DNA from: Stentor roeselii
Taxonomy: Eukaryota; Ciliophora; Heterotrichea; Heterotrichida; Stentoridae
Length of the DNA: 64,000 nt
Assembly (NCBI GenBank): GCA_006503475.1
Contig: RSEH01000098.1
Coordinates: forward strand, 1 to 64,000
Direction: 5' to 3'
The notes under the pieces were generated by a model that was not told where the DNA came from, searched no databases, and saw only the letters and a program-made list of their open reading frames with translations. Position 1 is the first letter of the stretch. Each line of letters opens with the position of its first letter. The position numbers and the translations under genes are program-made. This document shows, in pieces, positions 1 through 12,145 of this stretch.

Positions 1-3000
1 TATCAATAACTTTATTATATTGTGAATAAATAATCAGCATTCTCTATAATTATTTGAAGTATCTCTTCATAATGAATTATCACTTAGGATGAATGTTTAT
101 TTATGATTTAATTCTTATATCTATTTTTTCATTAGAAGTTGTTAAGACATAGTCTTTTGAATCAAAGTTATTTTGAAAAGCCTAGTTTTTAAGTAGATTC
201 TATAATACGTCTAATAAAATCACCATAATAATAAACTTATAAATTATATCAAATTACTTTATTAATAAAAGAAGAACTTCTCTTACTCTAGATTAAAACA
301 TAATTAAAACCATTTATTAAGTTGATTTGGTATATTAAATATTCAAAATATGAAATTCAAGTGTTTCAACTGCAGTAAATCTTAAATGAAATCAGTGAGC
401 TTTTATAAATGCATCGATATATATAATAAATTTGAATTAATATCACAGTTTAAATAACGTAAATGAAAACCTGGTTTAAAATCATTGATTTATTATAGAA
501 AGTTGTCTAGAACAGACAAGTAGAAGATAATTCATTTTGTTATTAATTTACCCAACATCAGAATCATTATCTTCATAATTTCGGTTGAATCTTTAGATTT
601 ATTAAATATTCGATGAGAAATGACAAGGTTTCACACTTAATTACGTTGTAAAAATATCAATATTAAATGGAGATATGCTCTATTGATTTTGATTTTTTTA
701 TAAAAAGCTTCTCACTTACATATTGATCTAAAAATGCATTTCTTGCAATTTTTTACTCACTTATTTTGAAAAACAACAGATATTTATCATTGATAACAAA
801 AATTTCGTCAACATTTTTATACTTCAATCAAAGAATATCTGTTCAGACGTAATTATTTATATTAAAACTTCGTATTTTAATTTAACGATTTCATATATTC
901 ATAATTTATATAAATGTATAAGATTAATAGTTGGTATGTTCATTCAATTTATTTAAATTTTCAAATAGGAAATCAAAATTCTTTAGAATAAACAAATTTT
1001 ATTCTTCAACATCGATTTTAGTCCAAAAATATTATATAAACAATTTTGATTTCATAATATCTGAAGCTTTGATGATGAGCATCTTTCTTGAAAATTATTC
1101 AAATATATTATTAGAGTTGATAAGAAGAGTAAAAATCCTCAAATAAAAATAAAAAATTTAAAGCTTCAACTGATTTGATATACTTTTTTTAATTTTACGT
1201 TTTAAGTTATTCTAATAAAACATCATCTTATAATTAGCATTAATATTTGTAAACCACTTCGAATAAATAAGTCGATTTGGAGTTTTCAGTTAGAAAAATG
1301 TTCATATTTAAATATAAAAGTTCGTTAAATATCATAGATCCCATCTATCAAGATTTTTTGAAATTAACTCAAGGTATTATCAAGAAAAATTTAAAAAGAT
1401 AAAAATTAGTGTTTAAGGAATTTCAGTAAAAATTGACTTAAACAAAAGAATTATGAATCATTTAACATGCCAAATATTTTAATTATTTTGAAGCATAAAA
1501 GAACCCGAGATTTTTTTTATCTAAGACAATAGTTTAACGTTTCAAATATCTAAATCTCAACAAGTTTCTATATTAACCTATTTAGCAATTAATGCCTGAT
1601 TTTTTCAATTTTAGAGTGCTTATTTAAACACTTAAAACAAAATATTGAGTGTAGCTATAGCAAATAAATAAGTAATTCAACTATAACACTCTCTATTCAA
1701 AGAATTTCAAAAAACAAATTGATGATATATATAAATAAATTGAACAAAATTCTACAAAAACTCATAAATCTTGAATACATACACCAAGTAGAAGAAGAAT
1801 AAATCATAGAAGAAGTAAGTACTAAAGATACAAAAATGGCATCCTGAGATTAAATTAATTCTTACTCTAAGGGAAGAAACAAATTATAACTCAATATAAA
1901 ATATTAAAAAGGCTTTAATCTAAGTAGGACCTAATAATAATTAATAAAGATTTATGAGGCAAGAAATGAAAAGTTTTTAAATTGAAGTAAGTTTTTAATA
2001 TTTATGGATTTGAACCTTAAAAGTGTATTAGAACTTTAATGAGATTAATTTTACTAGTTTTGCATATCAAAAAGCAACTTAATTCCGCAAAATAAACAAA
2101 AAATATGGATTACTTTTGAAAAAATCATAAAACTTTTGAATCATCAGGGAAAACATTTTAACTTTTAACTTTTAAGAGAAATGACTATTCTGAATTGATT
2201 TGAAAGAAGATGCGACAAGGATATACAAAAAACTAACTGGATTAATTAAAAATTTAAAATAAAAAGACCTAGTTGCTTCTAGTTACTAGTCTCCAATAAC
2301 TTATTTTTGATTAATTATTCTAAGCCTAAAGAATCAATCATCATCTCAAAAAACGATAGTGACTTCTGAACGTCATCAGTCATCGAGCATACCAATAAAC
2401 TAAATTTTCAATAAATTCCTATGGATCTCATGTGACTTAATCTAATAATCCATTAAAATTCCATAATATCAATAATCCAATTATTAACTCTCTGTAAATT
2501 CTTTATTCTTTAAAATAACATAAGTATTGAACTTACCACAAATTTGAATAAGTTAAGAAAGATAGAATTTTGATGAAACTTTTAAATGAAATCCTCTTTT
2601 TCACCCTTTTGATAAAATTTAAAGATTTAAGGCTATCAGATGCGAATTTGACAGAAAATGAAAAACTTTGGGTCTTTGAAACTGTTTATATAGATGTGGC
2701 TTATATAAAAGTAACTTGTTGATATAAAAGAATATACTGTATGAGTTGTATTGACACTGCAGAGTTGACTATGAGCTCAATTTTCATCTTTATGATTTAA
2801 TTTGCAGTTGAATCGGTATCAGGAAGACTTGACTTGAATCTGATTGTTCAGCTGGTTTAAAGATTTTAGAAGTTTTTACTTTTGATTTTGATGAATTCCA
2901 CAATCGATTGTTCTAAAATGACTTAGGTACTTTTAAAAATGGAAGTTCTGTTTCTCTTTATTTTCCTGAGATTATCTGTTAAAGAGACATAAAATCATGG

Positions 3001-3515
3001 TTTTTAACTAAAAAAAATTCATTGTTTTCATTAAAAGTTCCATTACACTTCTAGTTTCTATTGAAAATTATAAAAAAATTCTGTCTTTGTTTGTAAAGTT
3101 TGGTTTGATACTTAACCCAAAATTGATTTGATATTTTAGTTTTTTTAATCAGTCAGAAAATGCAAGATCATGTTTCTTAAATTTACATCACATAAAAAAA
3201 TCTGAAACTTTCAAAAGTCTTTAAATTTATCAAGACATGAATAACTAAATCATTCATCAAATTGATCCTGAAGTTTCAATCATCAAAGTCTCAATGAAAA
3301 TCTAAATAATTCATCATTACTTAAAGACTGCTATCCTTACTTCTTTTCACTCATGACCATCATGAATACCTTCCCACTTCTTTCATCCTTTTAATCATAA
3401 CACCCAGTTACTTCCAAATAATTCCAAAATCCACCTTCTTCATTCCAACTCAAAAAATCTTCACAACTTCAACTCAAAACTTAAAACCCTTAAAAATCTC
3501 CTAATTCATAAATAA
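1..3515. other. AT-rich gene-free stretch
   Basis: No convincing gene on either strand. The first 60 bases hold only 11 G or C, and stop codons are dense in all frames. The longest frame, 71 codons at 931-1146, has no recognisable domain and sits in the same composition. From about 3,300 to 3,515 the plus strand becomes almost free of G (3361-3480: 2 G, 39 C), which continues into the 3' end of the WD40 gene. No telomeric array is present at the left edge. Confidence 0.6.
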
Positions 3516-5668
3516 TCAAAATAAAATCTTTCTAAAACTAAATTTCAATTCATTGTTAATCTCCAGCCAATTCCAAGCCTCCCTAAAATTCCTAAAAAAA
3601 TACTCAGGCCGTCTATTCCCCAGACTCCAAACACGTACACCATCAACTAAATCAGCAGAAGCCAAAGACCTATCATCCTGATTAAATAACACCCTGGTAA
3701 CACCCTGTCGATGTCCATAAAAACAAGCATAAATCTCCAAATTTATCAAATCCCAAACACAAACTTTACAGTCATTTCCGCCTGAAGCTGCAAATTGTTT
3801 ATTTTTCGAGATTTTCACAGAATTCACTGCTGATGAATGGCCTTGAAACAATGAAATTTTTTCGTAATTTAGAAGATTCCAGTAAATTACTTGGGAATTC
3901 TCGCAACTTGAGAGAAAATTTGAATTATCTTGAGAAATATCGACTGAAAGAACTGATCCTTGATGACCTTCTGCATTTTTTAACATTTTTTTTGATTTTA
4001 AGTCCCAAATTAAGAGGTTTTTGATTGATCCTTCTGAAGCTGTTATTAAAATTTCACAGTTTTTTGAGATGCATGTTGATGTAACTGGGAAAAGATGACC
4101 TTGAAGTGATTTTTCTTCGGTTTTTAAAGAAGGGTCCCAAAGAATCACGTTGTTTAAACTACCAAAGAAACTAGGTTACTGGAAATGAATTCAGATTTGA
4201 ATTTGAAGGGAGTTAGAGATATGTAGTGACTTAGAGTTTTTGATGATAGGTGAGAAAAACCTAGTCTTGAGTCACTTGAAACTGAGATTATCATTTTCGA
4301 GGTTATTTTAAGATGGTTTATACTGGAACTGTGAATTGATAATTCGTGGATTTTTGATTTTTGTTGGAGGTTCCAAATTAATATTTTATTGTCTGAGGAG
4401 CCTGATATGATTAAAGAGTCGTCTTGGGTTACTACTACTGTTCTGACCTCTTGATTGTGACCCAAAAGCACCCCAATTTCACTTCGAGTAAACAAATCCC
4501 AGATCTTAATAGTCTTATCAGAAGACCCAGTAATTGCCAAATTCTTAAAATGAGTCCTAGCAACACTCCTAATCGGTAAAAAATGAGCATGAATCTCATA
4601 AATCACATTAAAATTAATCATATCCCAAACCTCTAAAAAATTACCAGTCCCCAACAAATACAAGTTCATCGAAGCAATAACTCCACAAAATATCGGTTTT
4701 CCAACAACAGTCCTTTTAACTTCCTTTCCATTTTCCAAATCCCAAACCATTAACTCTCCTGAAAAACTTCCACAAACAACAAGTTTCCCATCATTAAAAA
4801 TTTCAACATTAAGTACCCCAGAGTTGAATCCTTTCAGAACTTTAACTGATTTTTTCTCTTTAACATTCCATAAAATAACCGTCTTGTCATCTGACCCACT
4901 TGCAACCAATGAAGAGTCTTCTGAAAGTGCCAAACATCTGACTGTTCCTTTATGTTCGGCAAGCATCGCTATTTGAATTTGTTTTGAAAGGTCCCAAAAT
5001 CGGACTGTTGTGTCTTCGGAACCTGTTATTAAAAGTTTTTCATCTTTTGAGATTGATAAACAACGCAAGTCACCATTGTGGGAATTCAGAAATTTGAAGT
5101 TTTTTTTTTGAGATGATTTTGATGTTGATTCGGTTAAGTCGAACATGGACTGGGTGTAAAAAATTTGAAGGTCTTGGAGGAGGGATTCGGGGTTTGGGGA
5201 TTTTGCAAGGAGATCGGTTGTTAGTAGGCTTTGATGCTCAGGTGTACGGGATGAGAATGAAGTTTTGGATGTTAAGAGGTTTATGTAATTGGATATCTGA
5301 TGGTTTAGTCTTGTGCAAGCATCACGACTTGTTTGCTCAATCACTTTAATAAGATTTGAAGATATATTTGAAAGAGTTTTTTTTATATTCCGCAAGGAAT
5401 TAATCCGAAATTTCAGTTCTTCTGTTATTAAAGAAATCTCGAATAGACTTAAGGATGAATTTCTTGCATAAATAGGAGATTCAGATTTTTTTTCTTCAGA
5501 ATTTTTTAAAGTTTCTATTTGATTTGAAGATGGGTCAGGAATTTTCTTAGAGGAAACGGACTTTATTTCTTCTGAAGATGTGAGGATTTTGTTCAATTCA
5601 TTTGAAATTTGTGGTGAACTCACTTCATTTCGCTTAGAGGATGCTGGATTTTTTTTCCTATTGAACAT
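3516..5668 (-). CDS. WD40-repeat protein with a one-base frame break
   Basis: A beta-propeller scaffold protein with many WD40 repeats. Residues 1-190 are Ser/Lys-rich and partly coiled. Repeats start near residue 191 with typical blade ends such as GSEDTTVRFWDL, GSDDKTVILWNV and GSSDKTIKIWDL; about ten or more blades suggest two propellers. The 5' frame (5668 to 4154) closes in mid-blade, and the next blade continues at once in another frame (4148 to 3516, ILWDPSLK onward). One extra T in the TTT run near 4,157-4,163 would give a perfect blade (VSFGSLNNVILWD). No GT-AG intron of 14-17 nt fits there. I therefore read this as one gene with a single-base deletion, either real or an assembly error. 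The specific role is unknown; proteins of this size with two propellers often act in cilia or trafficking. The stop is TGA. Confidence 0.85.
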
Positions 5669-5759
5669 GGTGCTTTATATTCTATATTTTATGAGGTATA
5701 TAAAAATGACTGTTTTAATAAAATATATATGGACTTAAATTCTAACTAACTTAACTAAA

Positions 5760-7055
5760 CTAAACGTTAAGACTCTTCAGTTTATCTATTTTCTTCGAAA
5801 TAAAATTGAATCTATAAAGGTACATATCATTAAGCATAAAATATATATATTCTCCATTTCGTATAGGTGAACAATAATGAAAACCGTTGTACACCGAAGT
5901 AGAGCTGTTTATTATTTCCCACTTCTTATTTGAATATTCAAACAGTCTATTATTATCAAACAAGTACAGTTTATCAATTGCCTGAACCATAAATTTATTA
6001 CTCGATGATGGTATATTATAAACGTTTTCATAATTATTGTTTTGAAGGTTTAACTTGTAGATATTTGATATTCCAATTGCTGTTACAAAAATACCTTCTT
6101 CAAATGCAAGAGCACTACAATAGTAAACACTTGCTGGGAATCCATTCAAGTTAGACCAAGTATTATTTTTCACATCATACCTTTCAACAGTATTAAAAGG
6201 AGAGTTTCCTGTGTTATATCCACAAAAAACATATACAAAACCGTTATTATATCAGCATGTTCCAGTGTTATATCTACCATAACTTGAGTTGGCTTTTTTT
6301 AAAAAAGTTTTTGATGAGGTATTGATTATATAAGTAAAATTTGTAATTGATCCATTGTGACCTCCATTTGAAAATAGTGTGCCATCTGGTAAGTAACAAA
6401 ATGCACTATAATATCCTAAATTTTCAGGACAATTTTCTATAAAATAATAATCTACTCTGTTTTCTTTATCAACATAAACGTTTACTGCAATCTTTGTTGA
6501 TTGCTTGAAAAATGTAAGTATAGTAGCTGGATTAATTTCTTCTATATACTTAAGCAAATTTATTTGAGATTCATTAACAGTTAAAGCTATATCAAGTTTA
6601 ATTTTAGGAACTTCCCAAAATGGTGAATCTAAGTTCGTATTTCCGATTTGACAAGAAATAATTTTTTCAATAATATTAATATCCCCAATATACTTAATTT
6701 TCTTAAGCTGACATACTTTTGCAATAACATCATCATAAAGGTTTTCAACTTGTCTAATATTATTCGATAAATCATTAGCAGCTTTAGTAATTTTCGCTAT
6801 ATATTCTTGACATTCTTTCAAGAGATTTGTTTTTAGTATAAGACAATCATTTTTGCATTTTTTGCATAGTTCAATAATTTTTTCCCGATCAAATTCAGAA
6901 ATTGGTTTATAAAGTCCAACTGATCGATGATTGGCTTCATTATGAATATGGTTTGTGCAGAGATAGATATTAGGAGTTTGGCAATAGCATAGATAGTTTG
7001 CTTCAGTTTGGCAATCATCTTGATTACACTTTATGGGTGCATACTCTTCTACCAT
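5760..7055 (-). CDS. B-box-like zinc finger and kelch protein, with in-frame TGA
   Basis: N-terminal Cys/His cluster (residues about 9-45: C-x4-C, CYC, C-x2-H, H), then a coiled-coil helix (about 50-130), then kelch-type beta repeats to the end. The 13,799-15,031 gene has the same order and is a paralogue. The frame is open for 431 codons except for one TGA at 6252-6254 (codon 268). Downstream codons continue in frame with a clear kelch strand (YNNGFVYVFCG), aligning with GCLFKNCVYVFGG of the paralogue. No 15-nt intron can remove this codon. TGA is a normal stop in other genes here, so this may be a nonsense mutation, a sequencing error (TGG to TGA), or local readthrough. Function unknown; B-box/kelch proteins are usually adaptors, some for ubiquitin ligases. 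Confidence 0.75.
6252..6254 (-). other. in-frame TGA inside the kelch gene
   Basis: The codon interrupts an otherwise continuous B-box/kelch reading frame at codon 268. One base change from TGG would restore Trp. The frame on both sides keeps family-like sequence and the same codon composition, so the downstream part is not an independent gene. Confidence 0.8.
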
Positions 7056-9167
7056 ATTTATATGATTGTAGACACTTAATTTTTAGAATTGTAGACACAT
7101 AATTTGAGAAAGGTCTTTATAAAGAAAATTGGTATAAAAAATTGAAGTAAGACAAAAATCATTTCTTGCTTTTGATATTTTGTATAAGGTATAATATATT
7201 TAAATTTGATTTAATAATCATTTATAGACTTATTTATGATAGATAAGTCACTCTTATTTTGTTTATATACCTCAAAAGCTTTGGTAATTTACTCATAAAA
7301 TTCATGAATTTTATGATTTCTTTAACTTTATCTTAGAGAAATGTCTCTGAACTAACTTGAGCTTTCTAACTAACTATTATGGTTAAAAGATGAAATAAAA
7401 TTCACAAACTTTAAATTGTATACAATTATTAGCAGATTTATAACCCATTTTCTTAATATAAGCAGCACATATAGTTCTAATAAATAATCTGAGTCAAATT
7501 AGTTTGATTGGCATATTAAAATTTTTGGTATTCAAAATAAATTCAAATCTTTAAATCCTTTCAAAATTGATTCAAGTGAGTTTGTTTTTCGTCATTTCTT
7601 CATAAATTAAAGTCTTTATGGTTCATTTTCCGATTTAAGCGTGATTCTGTCCTAGTTATGGGAACATATGATTTTTCTAAAACTTTTAAGCAAAAAAAAA
7701 CATCTTAGAATAGAATTTTTTCTAATCAAAGAAGACACTTCAACTTTTCCTCTTGTAAAATCACATCCAAGTATGAATGACTTTAGCGAAGTTATTCATT
7801 AGCCAAGACGAATACAAGCTTATTTACGTGGGAAATTTTATGAATATTTTTCCAAGTAACAAGATTTCCCTGATTAAGTTTTTACGGATATCCGCTGATT
7901 AAAGTTGATCAAGTCATCAATTTTGAAGCGTCTATCATATATATTTCATGACTTTCTTCTCAAGTCGAATTTTTTTACTAACCCTTCAGCCAACTCCTCA
8001 TTCAAGGAAAAAAACTCGATGTTTCAAGGAGATCTTCACTGTGAATTTAGTATCCTTGAAAGGTATTGACCAAGACATTAGATAAAGAAATTGAAAGACA
8101 CCCTAACTTAATGAAATCTAGTTTAATATTAATTCTTTATCAGTTGATGATGAGACCAGCTGGAACGTTTTCTTCAATGCAAACATATTCAAATAGAATA
8201 AGACCAAAGTGAATTCTTAATAAAGTAATTTTTCAGTAATTATCTAAGACTGAATATGAATTTTTTATTATCTTTTGTGATTCGGTATGTTTCATGAATT
8301 TATCCAAAATTTACTTATAGGACATTGAAAAACTTACAAATTTATTAATGTGTTAAATGATTTTTCAGAGTCTTTTTGAAGTTATCATGATGAATCTCTT
8401 GAATCAAGCTAGATAGGTATCTCTACAAGTTTCTTAATTTTTAAAAGACTTTATGTTGATTAAAAGGAATCCTGCGATAAAATTAAAATTAAAAGCATAT
8501 TCGCGATTTCGCATTGGTTTTATGAAGTAATTCTTTCACTTTTAGGTGGAAATCTTTATTCATCTATTCTTGAGAATGATGAAAGTGATAATTCTGAATA
8601 CTTCTTATTATTTATAGGCGTCCAGAACTAAATTATGTAAAGATTGAAGATAAATTATAAGATGGTAAAAAATTTCTAGAATTGAGAGTTAAAAGCTTAG
8701 AAAAACCCACTTGTTCTTTGGATTTCTATTAATTTAGATTTTCTTTTAGTTTGAATCGAGTTAAATGATGTTTATTGGAATAATTTATCATAAGTATTGG
8801 TATAGTATTGACAACAAACATATATTCATATAATTCAACCTTAGGATTTATTTGTATTAATAATAGTAAAATATTAAAATTTACTTAATTAAATTTAAAC
8901 ATCTGTAATGCACAGATGTGTGGGTTTTTCAGAATTCAATATAAAATAATTTTTCTTTTGAGGAGCTTTGAAAAGTTTTTGATTCAAGCATTTTTACTAT
9001 TTTTCTTATTATACATTTAGTAGACATAAAATTCTACTAAATTCTACAAAAAAATGAAAGGCTTGATCTAATTATTAATATAGACAATCTACTTTTATAC
9101 AAAATCTACAAGTATTAGTAAATATTTCTATTATTTAGATATTCACTTCTTTGCAAACCACTTATGT
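7056..9167. other. AT-rich stretch without a recognised gene
   Basis: About 2.1 kb with no frame longer than roughly 60 codons and no domain I can recognise. Around 8,380-8,650 a plus-strand frame stays free of TGA for over 100 codons if TAA and TAG are ignored. Its translation resembles nothing, and that is expected by chance at this composition. Confidence 0.5.
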
Positions 9168-9593
9168 TTAATATTGATGAGAGATTACCTGATGAATTGA
9201 ATGAACAACTTGCGACAGTATATTTCCAATATAAATTATAAATTCAGTCTTTTTATGATAATCTGCTAATGGTTTACTGTACCCTTGAATGATTCCATTC
9301 TTTTTCAGGAACTGTTTATCCAGACAAAATACGCGATATGTAATCATATTACTTTCAAAATCAACTTCAATCCTTCCAAATTTAACTTTTTCATTGACTT
9401 TCCTTAAGATTGCATATACCTTCCTTGCTTCAATAGTACTCAAGTAATCATCTTTTACTTTTAATTCAATCGATTGTTTCTCATGATTATATTCAAGTAT
9501 TGTATTTTCAAAACAAGTTTTCTTGTTTTGACTCTCTTTTTTTATACCTTGAGTAGTTTCTTCTAAATCATGATGACCTTTAGATTTGATCAT
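9168..9593 (-). CDS. small YbjN-like protein
   Basis: 141 residues. Residues about 55-125 fit the core of the YbjN/CesT-like fold known from bacteria: a helix, then a strand pair VKFGRIEVDFESNMITYRV, then a long gap and a closing helix (IGNILSQVVHSIHQV). The first 40 residues are polar and charged. The best match is to the cyanobacterial type with the pattern G-x3-x-D-F-E-x5-Y, from memory of the family. It stands alone in AT-rich DNA, more than 1 kb from any neighbour on both sides. The ATG at 9593 is the first in frame and the stop is TAA. The YbjN assignment is tentative; otherwise it is a hypothetical protein with good coding character. Confidence 0.55.
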   Translation of the reverse strand: MIKSKGHHDLEETTQGIKKESQNKKTCFENTILEYNHEKQSIELKVKDDYLSTIEARKVYAILRKVNEKVKFGRIEVDFESNMITYRVFCLDKQFLKKNGIIQGYSKPLADYHKKTEFIIYIGNILSQVVHSIHQVISHQY

Positions 9594-10770
9594 TATTTTA
9601 CAAACTTAATTATTCTTTTTGAAAAGTAGATGTCTAAATTTTATAGATTTTAATGTAATTCTGAAAAGCATTGATAATATAAAAGAAGATTTTAGTCATC
9701 TCGATTTTTATGCATTTAATTTTTAAAGTTTGGAAAATATCTCATTCTTTATATTATCAAGATTTGTAGTAAATGGAAAATCTCTGGACTTGTTTTTAAA
9801 TATTCACATTAATTGTATTCAATTCTGATGGATTTTATTACTTTATTTAGTTTCCAAATCACTTAAACTGGTCGATAATAAAGAATTATAAAAAATTTTT
9901 ATCTTAATAATCTGTTCATAATTATCTGCTGCACTTTAAAGAATTATGGAGAAAAAGACGATAGATTCAGGGATTATTAGTTGATAAGCAGATTATTATG
10001 AGAGATTCAAATTTACATGGAAGTGAAAGAATAAATATATAATGATCGAGATGAAGAATTGCAATCGATTTGATAAAAATAATATTTTACTAATATATAA
10101 TTCATCTACAGGAAGTATATTATCATGTTTATCTTCTATCCTTAAAGAATTAAAATACATAGGTTGTAATATTTGAAATAAAACATAAATTCTATATCCT
10201 GGATGAATATACTTAGAAAATTTGCATACAAATAAAATGATCATGCTCACTCTTGCAATTTCGTGATAGGGTTTACTAAATAATTATATTCTTAATATCA
10301 AATTAATCACTTAGAACAAAATCTGTGTATAAAGATTAAAAAAGTAATATTCTTGCCCTCCAGCCTTATAATCTAGCCCACCTCCCACCTCCCAACTTAT
10401 AAATAAATAATTAATCTCCCTGAGTCTCCACCTAAGTCTCAGTCTTTTGATTCTGGTACAAAAATGAAAAAACGAAATTTTTAAATAATTGGATCATTTT
10501 CCTTGATTATCATCATCAAGACTTCAGTCAGAGAAATTGAACTTGGACTACTTTTAAAATTAGTTATTGACTCATTCGGGGCTCACTAATAACTAATGAG
10601 CTAAGTGATACGATAAGTGACTATTAAAAGCTTATGAGGTTTATATAGTGACTACGCTATAGTTATTCTATTCTAAAGTATAAATATCAAAAATCTATTA
10701 AAGATCTAATCTTTACTTGAAAATATTTGAATTCTGGTCTATTTGAGCGAATTTCATTTTTCCACTATAA
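9594..10770. other. AT-rich spacer with one C-rich tract
   Basis: No supported gene. A minus-strand frame of 84 codons (9996-10250) is hydrophobic at its end and unconvincing. A C-rich run with regularly spaced CCC triplets lies at 10376-10393 and is described separately. The last bases before the next gene give the common TATAAATG start context. Confidence 0.5.
10376..10393 (-). other. G-tract cluster, possible G-quadruplex
   Basis: On the minus strand the sequence reads GGGAGGTGGGAGGTGGGC: three GGG tracts separated by 4 nt, with a fourth GGG about 18 nt further (near 10356-10358). This stands out in surroundings of roughly 25 percent GC. A quadruplex is possible but would need either a long loop or GG steps. 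Confidence 0.35.
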
Positions 10771-11682
10771 ATGGATTTCATATTAGTAAAGAGAGGAAGA
10801 CCAAAAAAGGTCTCAGAAGAATTCAAGACACTAATTTATCAAAACTTCCTAGATGAAAGAGAAAAAAAGGAAAAAAGTCTCAATGGGATGCAATTAAGGT
10901 ACACTCAAAATTTTTTTTCCGCACAGGTTAAAAAAATCATAAGAAAAATTCCAGTTACTTCAGGTCTTCCAAATACTTTTAAAATTCTTCCATTAGTCAA
11001 ACTTCTTGAAGAAGCAGCTAAGCAATTTATGATGAACGAAACTGAACTAATAGCAGCCAGTTGTGTTTTAAATAAAGTTGTTGAATTGGATTTTGGAGTT
11101 TCTAAAGAAGAACTTGTCTTTGTGATATGTTTTGCAGCAAAGGTCCAGATGGAGAATGATGAAGAACTTATGAAGAGATTATATGAAAAAATGACTGCTG
11201 AGATTAAAGGATTTGGTGAATCCTTGAAGATTATCTTGAAAGTGGCAACTTTTTCAGTTAGTGATCTTGTGAAAGAATATAAGAAATTTGATTTGAAAAT
11301 GGAAACTGTGAATTATTTGTATTATGTTGATGATATTTTAAGTGATTCTATTTCGTTTAAGTCAAGTAGAAGGCTGGATTCAGATAAAATAAAAAATATT
11401 GAAAAACATAAAAAAAGTAAAAAATTTCTAAAGGAAGATAATAGGGAAATAGAATTGAAGGTTGAAAAGGGGAGGTTTAATCGGAAATGTGAATTGAATA
11501 AAAAGGAGTTGACACTTAAGGAATTATTTCCGATGAATAAAGTTGAAAATGATGAGTTGAAACATGATCAAGGAAGGAATGACTACTTGGAATTTGACAT
11601 TAACAACTTTAAGAATAATGAATTAAATCAAAAGGAAAGCTTTGATATATGTGATGAGTTCTTCCAAGACGCCACAATTTAA
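10771..11682 (+). CDS. AT-hook protein with a cyclin-like helical region
   Basis: 303 residues. Residues 7-13 (KRGRPKK) form an AT-hook, a minor-groove DNA-binding element, which suggests a nuclear protein. Residues about 75-190 form an all-helical block; the stretch ASCVLNKVVELDFGVSKEEL followed by VFVICFAAKVQ has the spacing of cyclin-box helices, but the match is weak. The C-terminal third is charged and Lys/Asn-rich. The start at 10771 follows TATAAATG. No introns are visible. The gene stands alone in AT-rich DNA. The AT-hook is seen directly; the cyclin-box idea is inference; the role is unknown. Confidence 0.7.
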   Translation: MDFILVKRGRPKKVSEEFKTLIYQNFLDEREKKEKSLNGMQLRYTQNFFSAQVKKIIRKIPVTSGLPNTFKILPLVKLLEEAAKQFMMNETELIAASCVLNKVVELDFGVSKEELVFVICFAAKVQMENDEELMKRLYEKMTAEIKGFGESLKIILKVATFSVSDLVKEYKKFDLKMETVNYLYYVDDILSDSISFKSSRRLDSDKIKNIEKHKKSKKFLKEDNREIELKVEKGRFNRKCELNKKELTLKELFPMNKVENDELKHDQGRNDYLEFDINNFKNNELNQKESFDICDEFFQDATI

Positions 11683-12145
11683 TCAGTTTATATAAAAAAT
11701 TCAAATATTTTAACTATTTAGATACTTTTAATTATCTTGAGGTTTTCACTGTATTTATCTATCTATAATCATTCTTCCTATATCTAATTGATCTCGTGCA
11801 TATAAATTAATCATTCCTATTAAAGCTAGATAATAAAACCATATGAATATTCAATTATATAATTTAAATTAAAATCTTATACTCACATTTTTGTTTTAAT
11901 ATTTTGAAGGGCAGATAATTTCTTCATGACATGCAATTGAGATTATTCATAAAGATTTAGATTTCAAACACAAAGAATACATCCTTTTAATAATAGCCAA
12001 AACTTTCACATGCTATCTATCATCAAAATGGTACTTTAAAAAAAAAAATTACCAATATTTTTTTAAAATTTGTAGAATCCTTTAAATTTACTCAAATGAA
12101 TACAAAGATATACGAAAAGTAAAATTTTTTAGAAAATATTATTTC
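11683..12145. other. AT-rich convergent spacer
   Basis: About 460 nt between the 3' ends of the AT-hook gene (plus) and the RING gene (minus). I see no gene, tRNA or repeat. It includes a short A-run and T-run near 12,030-12,065. Confidence 0.5.

Noticed and set aside
931-1146. 71-codon open frame on the plus strand
   Set aside because: Lys/Asn/Ile-rich, same base composition as flanks, no domain; expected by chance in 3.5 kb of this DNA.
4149-4165. Hidden tiny intron joining the two WD40 frames
   Set aside because: No GT-AG pair of 14, 15, 16 or 17 nt in the right frame; a one-base loss explains the data better.
7741-8650. Long frames if TAA and TAG are read as Gln (Tetrahymena-like code)
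   Set aside because: TGA still occurs at about the chance rate, the products resemble nothing, and true genes here use TAA and TAG as stops.
9996-10250. 84-codon minus-strand frame
   Set aside because: No upstream context, hydrophobic and Leu/Ile/Phe-rich by composition; could be a relic, but nothing supports it.
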